Origin: Amycolatopsis sp. NBC_00345
GTDB lineage: Bacteria > Actinomycetota > Actinomycetes > Mycobacteriales > Pseudonocardiaceae
Reading direction: 5' to 3'
Length of the DNA: 64,000 nt
NCBI RefSeq assembly: GCF_036116635.1
Contig: NZ_CP107995.1
Location: 7,254,001 to 7,318,000 of the forward strand
The notes below the pieces were generated by a model. It made no database searches. It had not been told where the DNA came from and saw only the letters and a program-made list of their open reading frames with translations. Position 1 is the stretch's first letter; every line of letters begins with the position of its first letter. The translations under genes were made by a program, and so were the position numbers. Below, in pieces: positions 16,582 to 25,126 of this stretch.

Positions 16582-19512
16582 TCAGCCTCGCCGTGCCTTC
16601 CGTGCGTTGGACTTGTTCACCAGCCGAGCGATACCGGCACCGTCGACAGTCATTCGCGCGCCGTCCAAGGCGGCCAGGACTCCGGCGGTCACCGCGTCTG
16701 TGATCGCCACGGGGTCTGCGCCCCGGCCGGCCGACCTGTCTGCGCCGGTGAGCACGGGCGCGCTGCGGCTGGCTCCGGTCCTGCCGGGCGGCATCGTGAT
16801 CGAGCCGGACACATCGAGGGGCAGCGAGTCCGTGAAACGGGCGAGGTAATCACGGATCTCGGGCTCGCCCTCGTTCAGCCCGGCGAGCAGACCGCGCATG
16901 ATCAACCGGCCGTTGCCGGAAAGCAGGACACGGTCCCGCGCGGGCGGACCCTTCCACTGGGTGATCCAGCTCGTCAGCTGGCCGAGTTTGTCTTTCACCC
17001 AGCCGAATCCGGCGGAGATGCCGTCGACCAGGCCCCGGATGATGTTCTTGCCCGCGTTCAGCAGCAGCCCGCCGAGGTCGCCGAGCGCGCCGAGGATGCG
17101 GCCGGGCAGGCTGGCGAACCAGGAGAGCAGGCCGCCGATTCCGTCGGAGACGACGCCAGATATCGCACCCCAGACTCCGCCGAGCAGGTTCTTGACCCCG
17201 GACCAGGCCTTGTTCCAGTCACCGGTGATCAGCCCCATGACAAGGTCGATCACACCCTGAATCTCTTGCATCGCACCTGAAATCACCGCCACGATCGCGG
17301 CGAAGATCGGCTGGACGAAGTCGAAAAGAGCCTGAATGATCGGGATCAGGAACTGCGCGATCTGCGTGATCAGCGGCGCGACCGCCGACACCAGCGACGC
17401 GAACAGCCCCGCCGCCTGCACGATGATCGGCAGCAGCGAAGTGATCAGGCCGAGCAGCGGCGGCAGCAGCGCGGACACCAGCTGCAAGAGCGGCGGCAAG
17501 ATCGGCAGCAACGCCGTCACGATCGACAGGAACGCGGACGCGAGCGGCGGAATCACCGGCAGCAGCGCCGAGAGGATCTGACCTGCGATCTGGCCGAGCA
17601 GCGTCCCCACCTCGGTCAGCACCGGCGTCGCCGTCTGCAAGGCCGAACCGACGACCTCGGCAAGCTGCTGGATCACCTGCACGATCACCGGCAACACGGG
17701 CATGACAGCGTTCAGCGCGGCCAGCAGGACCGAGGTGAACAGCCCGGACAGTGCCGAGATCACCGGCATCACGGCCGAGAGCGCTTGCAGCAGGGCGCCG
17801 CCGAGCTGGCCGATCAGCGGCGACAGCGCGGTCATCAGCTCGCCGAACATCGGCGCGGCAACCGCAAGTGCCTGCACGAGCAGGCCGCCGAATCCGGAGA
17901 TCAGCGGCGCGAGCGTCTGCGCGAGCTGCACCAGCGCAGGCGTCAGCGTGGTGATCGCACCCCCGAGCGCTCCGCCGAGCTGCCCGACCAGAGTGGCGAC
18001 CACGGGGGCAAGCGCCGCCACGATGGGCGCCAGCGCGGCCGCGGCCGGCACCAGCGCCGCCGCCAGCGCCTGCGCGGCGGCACCGGCCACCGGTGCCAGC
18101 GCCGCCAGAACCTGACCGAGCGGCGCGAGTGCTGGAGCCAGTGCGGCAAAGGCTTGCCCGATCATCGGCCCGAGCTGGCTGATCGCCGGAGCGATCGAGG
18201 TCACGATGACCTGACCGAGCGCTGCCAGCACCGGCAGCAAACCCGTACCGATCGCGTGCAAGCCGTCGAAGATCTGCACCAACGCGGTCGCGCCCTGCGC
18301 GGACTGGACGAACGCGGCGATCTGCCCGGTGATCGCGACCAGAGTGGACAGCAGCCCGCCGCCGCCGGTGTTCGCGGCGGAGAACACCGCATACACGATC
18401 TGGCCGAGGTTGCGCAGGATCGTGACCAGGTCCCCGACCGCCGACAGCCCGGCCGAGAGCCATTCCCGCAGTTGCCCGGACTGCCGCGCTGCGGCGATGA
18501 AGTCCGCGAACCGCTGGGCGCCGTCCGCGAGTCCGGAGGCGAATCCGGGCAGGAACTCCGCGCCGACCGCTGCGATGTCCCGGAGTGCTTGCAGGAACGG
18601 CTGTACCCCGGCCGAGGCCGCGTGCACGGACACGCCGGTGCTGTCCAGGATCGTGCGGACGTCGTCGATCGTGCGGCCCTCACGCGCGAACGCGGCGAAT
18701 CCGCCCGCCCCGGCGTTGAGCCCGGAGGCGATGCCGCCCAGCTCGGTGCGCAGCAGCGGCAGGTAGGTCCCGGCAAGGCCGGTGATCTCGCTCGCGAGCC
18801 CGGCGAACAGCCGTTGCTGGACTTCGGTCCGTAGCCCGGTCAGTTCCGGGCGCAGCGCGCGGACCGCGTTCGCGGCGTCAGCCATCGCGGGCGGAAATTC
18901 GGCGATGGCCTGCGCGTACTTGGCCGGGTCACTCTCCTTGAGCGCGTCGGAGAACCCGGAGACACCGAGCTTGAGCGTGGCGATCGCCGCAGCCGCGGCA
19001 AGGCCGGCTGCCGGGACCACCAGCAGCGCGCCGGACGCGGTCGCCGCCGCCGAGCCAATCCCGCCGAGCACGGTCACGGCCTGGCCCACGGCGGCGGCCA
19101 TCGCCCCGTACTTGAGCACTGCCGCGCCGACGGACAGCGTCATGCGCGTGAACTGCACGGTGGCGCGGTTGAGTCCGTCGTCCAGCTGGCCCAGGCCGCG
19201 CACGGTCGAGCCGATCGACTTGTCCGCCACGGCCTTGATCGACACGGACTTGCCCGACAGCTCCCGCATGAGTCGCTGGAACCGGGTCTCGGCGGGGACC
19301 GCGTCCAGCTCGGCCAGCAGCCGCACGGCGCTGTCGTTGCCTTCCCGGGCGGCGGCCCGGATTTGTTCCCGGAGCAGCGCCGTCTGGACCTGTGCGGTCA
19401 GGGTGATGGCGGGCGCCGTGCGCTCGTTCTGCCGGACCTGGTCACGGATCTCCCGGCCGAGACCTTGCAGGGTGGGCAGGAGCTTGAAGAAGGCGTGACC
19501 GATCGTCGCCAC
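16582..19512 (-). CDS. Tape measure protein
   Basis: 976 residues, the longest prophage protein. A helical N-terminal third is followed by a long hydrophobic Ala/Leu/Pro-rich central region with many short imperfect repeats (LAPLGQVLAALAPVAG-like). At about 1.5 angstroms per residue, a family rule, the tail would be near 145 nm. It follows the frameshifted chaperone pair, as usual. The start is GTG. No peptidase motif was noted. Confidence 0.92.
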   Translation of the reverse strand: MATIGHAFFKLLPTLQGLGREIRDQVRQNERTAPAITLTAQVQTALLREQIRAAAREGNDSAVRLLAELDAVPAETRFQRLMRELSGKSVSIKAVADKSIGSTVRGLGQLDDGLNRATVQFTRMTLSVGAAVLKYGAMAAAVGQAVTVLGGIGSAAATASGALLVVPAAGLAAAAAIATLKLGVSGFSDALKESDPAKYAQAIAEFPPAMADAANAVRALRPELTGLRTEVQQRLFAGLASEITGLAGTYLPLLRTELGGIASGLNAGAGGFAAFAREGRTIDDVRTILDSTGVSVHAASAGVQPFLQALRDIAAVGAEFLPGFASGLADGAQRFADFIAAARQSGQLREWLSAGLSAVGDLVTILRNLGQIVYAVFSAANTGGGGLLSTLVAITGQIAAFVQSAQGATALVQIFDGLHAIGTGLLPVLAALGQVIVTSIAPAISQLGPMIGQAFAALAPALAPLGQVLAALAPVAGAAAQALAAALVPAAAALAPIVAALAPVVATLVGQLGGALGGAITTLTPALVQLAQTLAPLISGFGGLLVQALAVAAPMFGELMTALSPLIGQLGGALLQALSAVMPVISALSGLFTSVLLAALNAVMPVLPVIVQVIQQLAEVVGSALQTATPVLTEVGTLLGQIAGQILSALLPVIPPLASAFLSIVTALLPILPPLLQLVSALLPPLLGLITSLLPIIVQAAGLFASLVSAVAPLITQIAQFLIPIIQALFDFVQPIFAAIVAVISGAMQEIQGVIDLVMGLITGDWNKAWSGVKNLLGGVWGAISGVVSDGIGGLLSWFASLPGRILGALGDLGGLLLNAGKNIIRGLVDGISAGFGWVKDKLGQLTSWITQWKGPPARDRVLLSGNGRLIMRGLLAGLNEGEPEIRDYLARFTDSLPLDVSGSITMPPGRTGASRSAPVLTGADRSAGRGADPVAITDAVTAGVLAALDGARMTVDGAGIARLVNKSNARKARRG

Positions 19513-19543
19513 CGGCGCTCACCCCCGTCCGGCTCCAGGGGCG

Positions 19544-19963
19544 CTACCCGTTACGCATCCATACGGCGATCTCGCGCAGAGACTTCAGCTCAGGTTCGCC
19601 AGTGCCGGCCGGAGCCGACCGGGCGACCGGAGTGCTGGCCGAGGCGGTGAACGCCTCCATCGGGTCGGCAAGCTGCGCGTCGGTGATCTCCTGGCCCAGT
19701 GCGGTGGCGACGGTCGCCCACAGGGCGGTGATCCGTCGTTCGGTGACCGACGCCAGCAAATCGGCGCGGGTCCAGCCGCCGCGCGGGTCCAGCACGCGCC
19801 AGACAGCGGCGTCGTCGGGCAGGTAGGTCACCAGCGCGCACACCCGCCGGTAGGACAGGCTGCCCCGGTAGAGGTCAAGCAGGTCGACCCCGTACCGCAA
19901 CAGGTCAGTTTCGAGCGCTTCGGCGGTCGCCTCGTCCGCGAGGAGCAGGGCGACCGTTAGCGG
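19544..19963 (-). CDS. Tail assembly chaperone, second part (GT extension by -1 frameshift)
   Basis: This frame has no good start of its own at the right place. It is reached by slipping back one base at GGGAAAC (19969-19963) near the end of the upstream chaperone, and it adds about 139 residues, including DLYRGSLSYRRVCALVTYLP and LREIAVWMRNG. The fused product would be about 230 residues. Lambda G/GT and most siphophages use this arrangement directly before the tape measure gene. The extension would recruit tape measure or tube subunits during tail assembly. Confidence 0.8.
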   Translation of the reverse strand, partial: PLTVALLLADEATAEALETDLLRYGVDLLDLYRGSLSYRRVCALVTYLPDDAAVWRVLDPRGGWTRADLLASVTERRITALWATVATALGQEITDAQLADPMEAFTASASTPVARSAPAGTGEPELKSLREIAVWMRNG

Positions 19964-20235
19964 TTTCCCCGGCCCAGCTCCTTCATGACCACGGCCGAGA
20001 AGTCCTCGGCGTCCGCGGCCGTGGCGGCCAGGCTCCGCCAGGTCGCGTACTGGCCGGTGCCGAGGATGAGCTTCAGCGCGGTGAGGTGCTTGCCCTCCTC
20101 CTCAGCTTCGAGCGCTTCAAGTGGGAACTTCTCCGGGGCGGGCAGGGTGAACCGCTTACCGCGCCAGGTCACGGCCAGGTCTGCGCTGGGAGAAGCTGGT
20201 TTGCCGGTCGCTTCCGCGCGCTGTCGAGTCGTCAT
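19957..20235 (-). CDS. Tail assembly chaperone, first part (G-like)
   Basis: 92 residues beginning MTTRQRAEATGK, with a compact domain (VTWRGKRFTLPAPEKFPLEA, TALKLILGTGQYATWRSL) typical of actinophage tail chaperones. Its last codons carry the slippery heptamer. Without slippage it ends at TAA 19959-19957. Confidence 0.82.
   Translation of the reverse strand: MTTRQRAEATGKPASPSADLAVTWRGKRFTLPAPEKFPLEALEAEEEGKHLTALKLILGTGQYATWRSLAATAADAEDFSAVVMKELGRGNR
19963..19969 (-). promoter_or_regulatory. -1 ribosomal slippery site GGGAAAC
   Basis: In the chaperone frame the bases read G GGA AAC, the canonical X XXY YYZ order. Slippage leads into the open GT frame two codons before the zero-frame stop. 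No downstream structure was assessed. Confidence 0.82.
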
Positions 20236-20334
20236 GGGTGCGGGTGTCTCCTTGGATGCGAGTGTTCGGATGAGGAACTGGCGGTTCGGTGTGGATACTG
20301 GGAGGGCCAGCCGGGACGGACGAGGGAGGCTCAC

Positions 20335-20802
20335 GTGGGCGCGTTGCTGGAAGCCACACCCGAGATGGGCGCGTGGTCGGTGGAGGTCCGGCGGGAGTCG
20401 GCCTACCTGACCGGCTCCGGCTACAACGACCATGTCTTCGACGACGGCCCCGAACCCCGGCACGTGCCGCGTGTGCTGTGGGACCCGGAGCAGCCGTTCG
20501 GCCCGGCCGACGCGCCGCAGGAGATCGTGCGGGCCGTGGCGTTCGCGGTTCCGGCCGAGGATGCGGGCAACGTGCTCGCCGCGCTCGACCAGATCCTTGC
20601 CGACCCCAGCTACGCCACGTTCATGCAGGAGACCGAGCCGCAGGCCGGCGTCTGGCGGGCCGAGCCCGCCGACGACGTCATCCGGTTCTACGGCCCCGTG
20701 ATCGCGTTCGGCTCCCACAAGCCGTGGGCGCTGCACCACTCGGTCGAGCTGGAGTACCGCGTCCTGGCCGACCTGCGAGCCGTCGTCGCCGAGCGGGTCT
20801 GA
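20335..20802 (+). CDS. Antisense high-GC cargo gene between tail tube and chaperone genes
   Basis: 155 residues, unrecognised. It starts at GTG 20335 with GGGAGG 6 bases upstream and ends 3 bases from the convergent tail tube gene. Segments include GYNDHVFDDGPEPRHVPRVLW and VRAVAFAVPAEDAGNVLAAL. There is no membrane helix. The opposite orientation inside a minus-strand late operon suggests a separately expressed moron-type gene. Unlike the other two such genes, its composition matches the phage. Confidence 0.6.
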   Translation: MGALLEATPEMGAWSVEVRRESAYLTGSGYNDHVFDDGPEPRHVPRVLWDPEQPFGPADAPQEIVRAVAFAVPAEDAGNVLAALDQILADPSYATFMQETEPQAGVWRAEPADDVIRFYGPVIAFGSHKPWALHHSVELEYRVLADLRAVVAERV

Positions 20803-20805
20803 GCC

Positions 20806-21456
20806 TCACTTCGCGGGCGGCCGGTCCTCGGCGATGACGTCGAGCGCGCCGGTCGCCACGGCCGGAGCGCCGAAGAGCACGGCCGGGTCGTTGGTCAGCC
20901 AGACGGCAATGTAGGTCTTGCCCTTCGGCGGCGCCAGGGCGGAGAACGTCATGCCCCAGCGCGCTTCCTGCGTCCGCGAGAACTGGGAGTCCTCGGTCTC
21001 GGAGACTTCCGCACGCGGCAGGTACAGCCGGTGGTTGTAGATCTCGGTGTCGGAGACGACGTCGGTCCAGTCGACACAGAGCGCGCGGACGTCGCTCTTG
21101 GGGATCGAGCTGATCTCGGCCCGGTAGTTCTTCGGCGTGCCGGTGCCCACGGCGGCGAACTTCATCCCGCCGAAGTAGGCGGAGAGGACTTCGCCCTTGG
21201 TCTCCTGGAACACCGACGCCACCGTGAGTTCCTGGGACTTGTAGATGTAGCGGGCCGGGGTCAGCTGCTGCCAGTGCTCGGTGCCTTCCTTCTCCACCTT
21301 GCGGGCCAGCGTGGTGCCGTCCGGAGTGGACAGACCAAGGCCAGCCCAGGCTGCCGCGAGCGGCGTCGTGGCATCCGGTGGTTCCGGACTGTCTGGTGGC
21401 GCAAGTGACACCTCGCCGGTGCCGGGCACGCGCACGAGCGCACTGTTCATCGCCAT
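20806..21456 (-). CDS. Major tail tube protein
   Basis: 216 residues placed between tail completion genes and chaperones. It contains VASVFQETKGEVLSAYFGGMKF and KNYRAEISSIPKSDVRALCVDW, a pattern seen in actinophage major tail proteins. It would polymerise around the tape measure. GGAAA lies just before the ATG. An AT-rich cargo gene has been placed immediately upstream, so its transcription must cross that block. Confidence 0.8.
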   Translation of the reverse strand: MAMNSALVRVPGTGEVSLAPPDSPEPPDATTPLAAAWAGLGLSTPDGTTLARKVEKEGTEHWQQLTPARYIYKSQELTVASVFQETKGEVLSAYFGGMKFAAVGTGTPKNYRAEISSIPKSDVRALCVDWTDVVSDTEIYNHRLYLPRAEVSETEDSQFSRTQEARWGMTFSALAPPKGKTYIAVWLTNDPAVLFGAPAVATGALDVIAEDRPPAK

Positions 21457-21508
21457 ATTTTAATTTCCAATCCCCAAACGACTTGCAGGGCGCCTTAGAT
21501 TCGGTTTG

Positions 21509-21523
21509 TCAGATACAATCTGA
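21509..21523. promoter_or_regulatory. Palindrome over the cargo gene promoter
   Basis: TCAGATACAATCTGA has perfect 6-base arms around ACA. It encloses a -10-like TACAAT (21514-21519), which predicts a transcript starting at or next to the ATG at 21527, so it may be leaderless. A protein bound here would block RNA polymerase. No good -35 is visible. Confidence 0.55.
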
Positions 21524-21526
21524 GGT

Positions 21527-22609
21527 ATGCCTGATTTCGCCTGGTCGGGAGACCTTAGAGATAAGTTGACCATTGACGGCGTTGAACATGAAGTCCGAAT
21601 TTCCGTCGGCGACCTTTTGGAAGTAAGTCTCTCGCTCGACATGGTGGACGGCATGACACTGACGTCGATACGTGAGGGTATTCTCGTAGCTTCCCCCTGC
21701 ACGTCTTGCGCTATTGACATCTCAAGCGGGAGAGAATTTCTCATCATATTTTTACGCGAAGATGGCCGAATAGAAGCCGAAATGGCAATTTTCGATCCCA
21801 TTTACCTGGATCAGAACACAGTCGAGGTGACTGCAAGCTCAATTCTCACTAAGAGTTCTGCAACCATCAATTCCTTGTTATTCGTCGAGCCTTCAATGGG
21901 ACTGGGTTCACATTGGGTTTTAAGCATCTCGTTAAACGATCACTCTGTCGAGCTACCCAACCTGTGGTCCAACTTTGACTCGTTGAACTTGGAACTCTCC
22001 ACCTCTGGGTTGACGCCGGGAAATCGCGAGCTGCGTCTCGCCGAGTCGAGAGCCTCTGTCTTGTCAGCTCTTCGTCAGGGCAACGAACAGGCCATTATCG
22101 GCTTAGCTGAACGCTCTTGGTTGGAGTTTAAGTCGCAGCTGTCGGTAGAGACTGATTCCGACAGAGTAGAGCTCGCGCAAGATATTGCACGTTTTGCCAA
22201 CTCGGAATCTGGTGGAATCTTAGCCTTTGGTTATCGGACCAAGCGTCAAAACGGGATTGACCGTGTCGAAAAGAGGTCACCTTTCGCAGCCCTTAAGGGT
22301 ATTGAACCCCGCCTTCAATCCATCATAGATTACAGGGTCTACCCACCAATACGCGGGCTTGAGATAATTCAAACACAAGCAGGAGGCGGAAGAGTCTTCC
22401 TTACTATCTTGGTGCCATCGCAAGTCGAGGCAGATAAGCCGTTCCTTGTTCATGGTGCCATAATTGCAGGAAAGACTGAAGGAGTATTCTTTTCCATTAC
22501 TCGACGTCGAGGTGAAGGGTCGGTTCCTATAACCGCCCGCGAGGTTCACGCTCTACTTGCGGCGGGATACTCTGTTTCTCGTGAAAGAAACGAAAAGGAG
22601 ACACCTTGA
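21527..22609 (+). CDS. AlbA_2/Schlafen-like domain cargo protein
   Basis: 360 residues. The first ~190 form a beta-rich domain I do not recognise. The C-terminal half has an AlbA_2 (Schlafen AAA_4) signature: SWLEFKSQLS, then AQDIARFANSESGGILAFGY, and later VFLTILVPSQVEADKPF. Such domains occur in regulators, nucleases and defence proteins. It is on the plus strand against the late operon. One sampled 60-base stretch (21541-21600) has 29 G+C, far below its neighbours. It uses TTA codons at 21878 and 22220. It ends 13 bases from the convergent tail gene. Recent acquisition and expression in the lysogen are inferred. Confidence 0.8.
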   Translation: MPDFAWSGDLRDKLTIDGVEHEVRISVGDLLEVSLSLDMVDGMTLTSIREGILVASPCTSCAIDISSGREFLIIFLREDGRIEAEMAIFDPIYLDQNTVEVTASSILTKSSATINSLLFVEPSMGLGSHWVLSISLNDHSVELPNLWSNFDSLNLELSTSGLTPGNRELRLAESRASVLSALRQGNEQAIIGLAERSWLEFKSQLSVETDSDRVELAQDIARFANSESGGILAFGYRTKRQNGIDRVEKRSPFAALKGIEPRLQSIIDYRVYPPIRGLEIIQTQAGGGRVFLTILVPSQVEADKPFLVHGAIIAGKTEGVFFSITRRRGEGSVPITAREVHALLAAGYSVSRERNEKETP

Positions 22610-22622
22610 GATTTCCGGACTA

Positions 22623-23045
22623 CTATGGCCCAAAGGTTCGGGCATAGGCGATCAAGCTTGCTGTCGCTAACGGTGCAGCGGTATAGGGGTCGATGCCGCC
22701 GATCGGCGCGGTAACGGGTTCGCCGCGCAGCAGCGCCCCGGCCGGCTGCGGCGCGCACAGCAGACCGAGGGCGATCCCGGCGAGGCGTTTCGCGGTGTGT
22801 GGGTCGTGATGCCAGCAGGTCAGCCGGATGACGGTGCGCTGGACGGCGGGCCAGTCCCAGCCGTGCCCGTCTTCGGCGACCAGCAGCCACGGCAGCGACG
22901 GTGGTCCTCCGTCGTGGCCGCGCCCGGTTTCGGTGGAGACATGCACTCGGTCTGCGGCCGGGTCGGTCACGGCGGCGAGCTGGATGCGCAGGCGTCGGAC
23001 GACCAGTTCGGCGACGTCGAGCGGGACCGGAGGGAGCATTCTCAC
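22623..23045 (-). CDS. Tail terminator/completion protein
   Basis: 140 residues beginning MRMLPPVPLDVAELVVRRLR, with VSTETGRGHDGGPPSLPWLLV and RTVIRLTCWHHDPHTAKRLA. Length, position after the gp10-like gene and before the tail tube gene, and this helix-strand pattern fit the actinophage tail terminator. The GTG start overlaps the preceding stop. Confidence 0.68.
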   Translation of the reverse strand: MRMLPPVPLDVAELVVRRLRIQLAAVTDPAADRVHVSTETGRGHDGGPPSLPWLLVAEDGHGWDWPAVQRTVIRLTCWHHDPHTAKRLAGIALGLLCAPQPAGALLRGEPVTAPIGGIDPYTAAPLATASLIAYARTFGP

Positions 23046-23365
23046 CCACCGTCGCCGGGTTCGAGGCCGGTCACCTCGAACCCGTTGGCTTCGGCGGCCC
23101 GTTTGAGCAGGCCGTGCCGGGCTTCCATGCCGACTCCGGCCGGGTGCGGGATCGCGACGGTGGCGGATACCCGGTCAGTGGCGGGCTCGGTGATGACCTC
23201 CACCGGCAGCGCGGCCCCGCCCGTGACGCGGTGGCCCTGCGCGCTGGCGGTGTCGGCTACCCGCTGCGCGGCTGCGCGCACGGCCTCGGCGACTTCCGGG
23301 GAGTTCAGCAGCTCCCGCGCGCCGTCCGAGTCGATCGTGATGCCGAAGATGCTGGGTAGCGCCAG
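23042..23365 (-). CDS. HK97 gp10-like head-tail joining protein
   Basis: About 107 residues. It contains LNSPEVAEAVRAAAQRVADTA and a central region leading to AIPHPAGVGMEARHGLLKRA, the usual HK97-gp10/neck pattern. No ATG, GTG or TTG exists in frame before residue 29, so a full domain needs the CTG at 23365, which has GGAGG 8-9 bases upstream. A GTG at 23281 would give a truncated 79-residue product. Confidence 0.62.
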   Translation of the reverse strand: MALPSIFGITIDSDGARELLNSPEVAEAVRAAAQRVADTASAQGHRVTGGAALPVEVITEPATDRVSATVAIPHPAGVGMEARHGLLKRAAEANGFEVTGLEPGDGG

Positions 23366-23368
23366 GGG

Positions 23369-23710
23369 TCAGCCCTCCGTGTGGGTCAGGACGGTTTCGT
23401 AGTGCAGGAACCCGGGTCGGGGTTCGAACTGGGCTGGTTCCCCTTCGACGGCGAACGTGCGGCCGTCGTAGGTGACGCGCTCGCGGGCACGGATCTGCTC
23501 GGTGGTCAGCAGCCACCAGGCCCCGGTGACCGCGACCCGCCCGGGGGACGGGTCGGTGCCGCCGCTGCGGGCGGTGTCGCGTGGCAGCAGGAGGCCGGCC
23601 ACGGCGCGCCGGGGTGCGCCCGGTCCGTAGTCCAGGGCCGGGGCCGGGTTGTCGTAGGCGTCGGGCACCTCCCGGGGCGTGATGACGATCAGCTGGTGCG
23701 GCAGGTTCAG
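23369..23710 (-). CDS. Head-tail stopper (head closure) protein
   Basis: About 113 residues. The segment VAVTGAWWLLTTEQIRARERVTYDGRTF followed by PRPGFLHYETVLTHTEG is characteristic of actinophage head-tail stoppers. The likely start is CTG 23710, which overlaps the upstream TGA and has GGAGGAG 8 bases before it. A GTG about 14 codons downstream is the conventional alternative. Confidence 0.62.
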   Translation of the reverse strand: MNLPHQLIVITPREVPDAYDNPAPALDYGPGAPRRAVAGLLLPRDTARSGGTDPSPGRVAVTGAWWLLTTEQIRARERVTYDGRTFAVEGEPAQFEPRPGFLHYETVLTHTEG

Positions 23711-24180
23711 AGCGGCGGCTCCTCCCACGGGAACGGCTCGGCCAGCTGGCCGCCGGGCCCGAGGACCGGCAGCGCGGTGGGGCCGAGGTCGCCGGGTTCG
23801 GCCGCGTAGGGAGTCCGGACCGAGCGCAGGCCGCTGCGGCGGGCCAGGCGCCGCAGCACCTTGTGGTCGTGCTCGGTGAGGTAGACCCCGGAGGTGGCGT
23901 CGTCGCCGTAGCGGTAGGTGTACTGGCCTGCGGTCTCGGAGCTGTAGCCCTCGGGGTTGCGCACCGCCCGGCCCGCCGCCTGGCACACGATGGTGACGAC
24001 GGCGGGCGGGACGGTCGGAGTGAGCAGCGCGGGCGGCAGCTCGGCGCGCACCAGGTTCGACGCGTCGACCAGCGCCGTGAGCGCGCGGGCTTCGGCGTCG
24101 GGACTGGTGAGGGTGATCCCCGGGCGGGCCTTGAGCTGAGCGAGGGTCGCCAGCGGGTCCGGCTCCGCGGCTTCGGTCAC
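23707..24180 (-). CDS. Head-tail adaptor/connector protein
   Basis: 157 residues, helical N-terminal half (LATLAQLKARPGI, ARALTALVDASNLVRAELP) and the pattern VTIVCQAAGRAVRNPEGYSSE seen in gp6/gp15-type connectors. It overlaps the coat gene by four bases (ATGA). It would form the ring between portal and stopper. Confidence 0.75.
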   Translation of the reverse strand: MTEAAEPDPLATLAQLKARPGITLTSPDAEARALTALVDASNLVRAELPPALLTPTVPPAVVTIVCQAAGRAVRNPEGYSSETAGQYTYRYGDDATSGVYLTEHDHKVLRRLARRSGLRSVRTPYAAEPGDLGPTALPVLGPGGQLAEPFPWEEPPL

Positions 24181-25073
24181 GCAGCGGGCGCGGTGGTGAA
24201 CCGCACGGCCCGCTTGACCGCACCGTCGTCCACGGTCGTGCTGGCGCCCGCCAGCGTCGAGACCACCGAACGGTCCTGCTGGAACGCCGGGTCATAGTCG
24301 CGAATCAGCCGCATGGCGAACCCGCCGTAGGTCATCGCCTGCCCGAACGTCGCCCCAGCCGGCACGTCCAGCGCGCGAGTCACCAGCGGGAACGCAGTGG
24401 CGTGGTAGGCGACGCCGGAGCCGTCGGCGAGGTAGTTGCTCGGCAGGACGGTGAACCCGTAGAGACGGCCGATGATCGCCTCGCGCAGGGCCTGCGGCGA
24501 GCCGGAGGCGTCGACCGGGACCAGGCGCTTCTGCGGGTCGTTGAGCAGCATCGATTCCAGCTCGGACGACACGGCGAACCAGCGCTGATCGAACGGCACA
24601 CCCGCCTTGTTCAGCAGCGCGCGGGCACGGATCATCTGGGTGTGCAGGTCGGTCCCGTCGCCCTTCACAGCGATGGCCGAGGGAAGGGCGTTCATCTGCC
24701 CGGCCACCATCGTTTCCACCCCGATGGCGACGGACTTGGCCTGCGGGGTGGCGATCTGCTTCGTGAAGTCCTTGACCTGCAACGTGAGCTGTTCGTCAGG
24801 GAGGTTGATTCCCTTGTACAGATAGGTATCGATCTTGATATCGACGGACTTCTCTTCGACGTCGTCGATCACAATGGGCTTGTTCTCGGCCCGGTTGAAT
24901 GTGCGCACCGTACCGACGACGGTATCGGTGCGGATGGTGACGGTGTCGCCCTGCTTGCCCTGGAAGTCGGCTTCGGCGTCGCGCCAGGTGGTTCCGGCCA
25001 GGACGGTCTGCTGGGTCAGGGCCGCGATCGAGGCGGACGCGATCTGCTTCGGGGTGAGGAGCTTGTTGGCCAT
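24177..25073 (-). CDS. Major capsid protein, P22 coat-like
   Basis: 298 residues beginning MANKLLTPKQIASASIAALT. TWRDAEADFQGKQGDTVTIRT and VDIKIDTYLYKGINLPDEQL resemble P22 gp5-type coat proteins of actinophages with an HK97 fold. The central MIRARALLNKAGVPFDQRWFAV segment is also typical. There is no N-terminal delta domain, consistent with the separate scaffold gene upstream. Confidence 0.88.
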   Translation of the reverse strand: MANKLLTPKQIASASIAALTQQTVLAGTTWRDAEADFQGKQGDTVTIRTDTVVGTVRTFNRAENKPIVIDDVEEKSVDIKIDTYLYKGINLPDEQLTLQVKDFTKQIATPQAKSVAIGVETMVAGQMNALPSAIAVKGDGTDLHTQMIRARALLNKAGVPFDQRWFAVSSELESMLLNDPQKRLVPVDASGSPQALREAIIGRLYGFTVLPSNYLADGSGVAYHATAFPLVTRALDVPAGATFGQAMTYGGFAMRLIRDYDPAFQQDRSVVSTLAGASTTVDDGAVKRAVRFTTAPAA

Positions 25074-25126
25074 AGGCGGTGCGGTTCTCCAGAGGGTGAC
25101 GGACGGGTGGGACGGAGGTGTCGGGG

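Noticed and set aside
17300..18200. Many short repeats suggesting a CRISPR-like or tandem array
   Set aside because: They are imperfect codon-level repeats in the hydrophobic middle of the tape measure protein; there is no spacer/repeat regularity.
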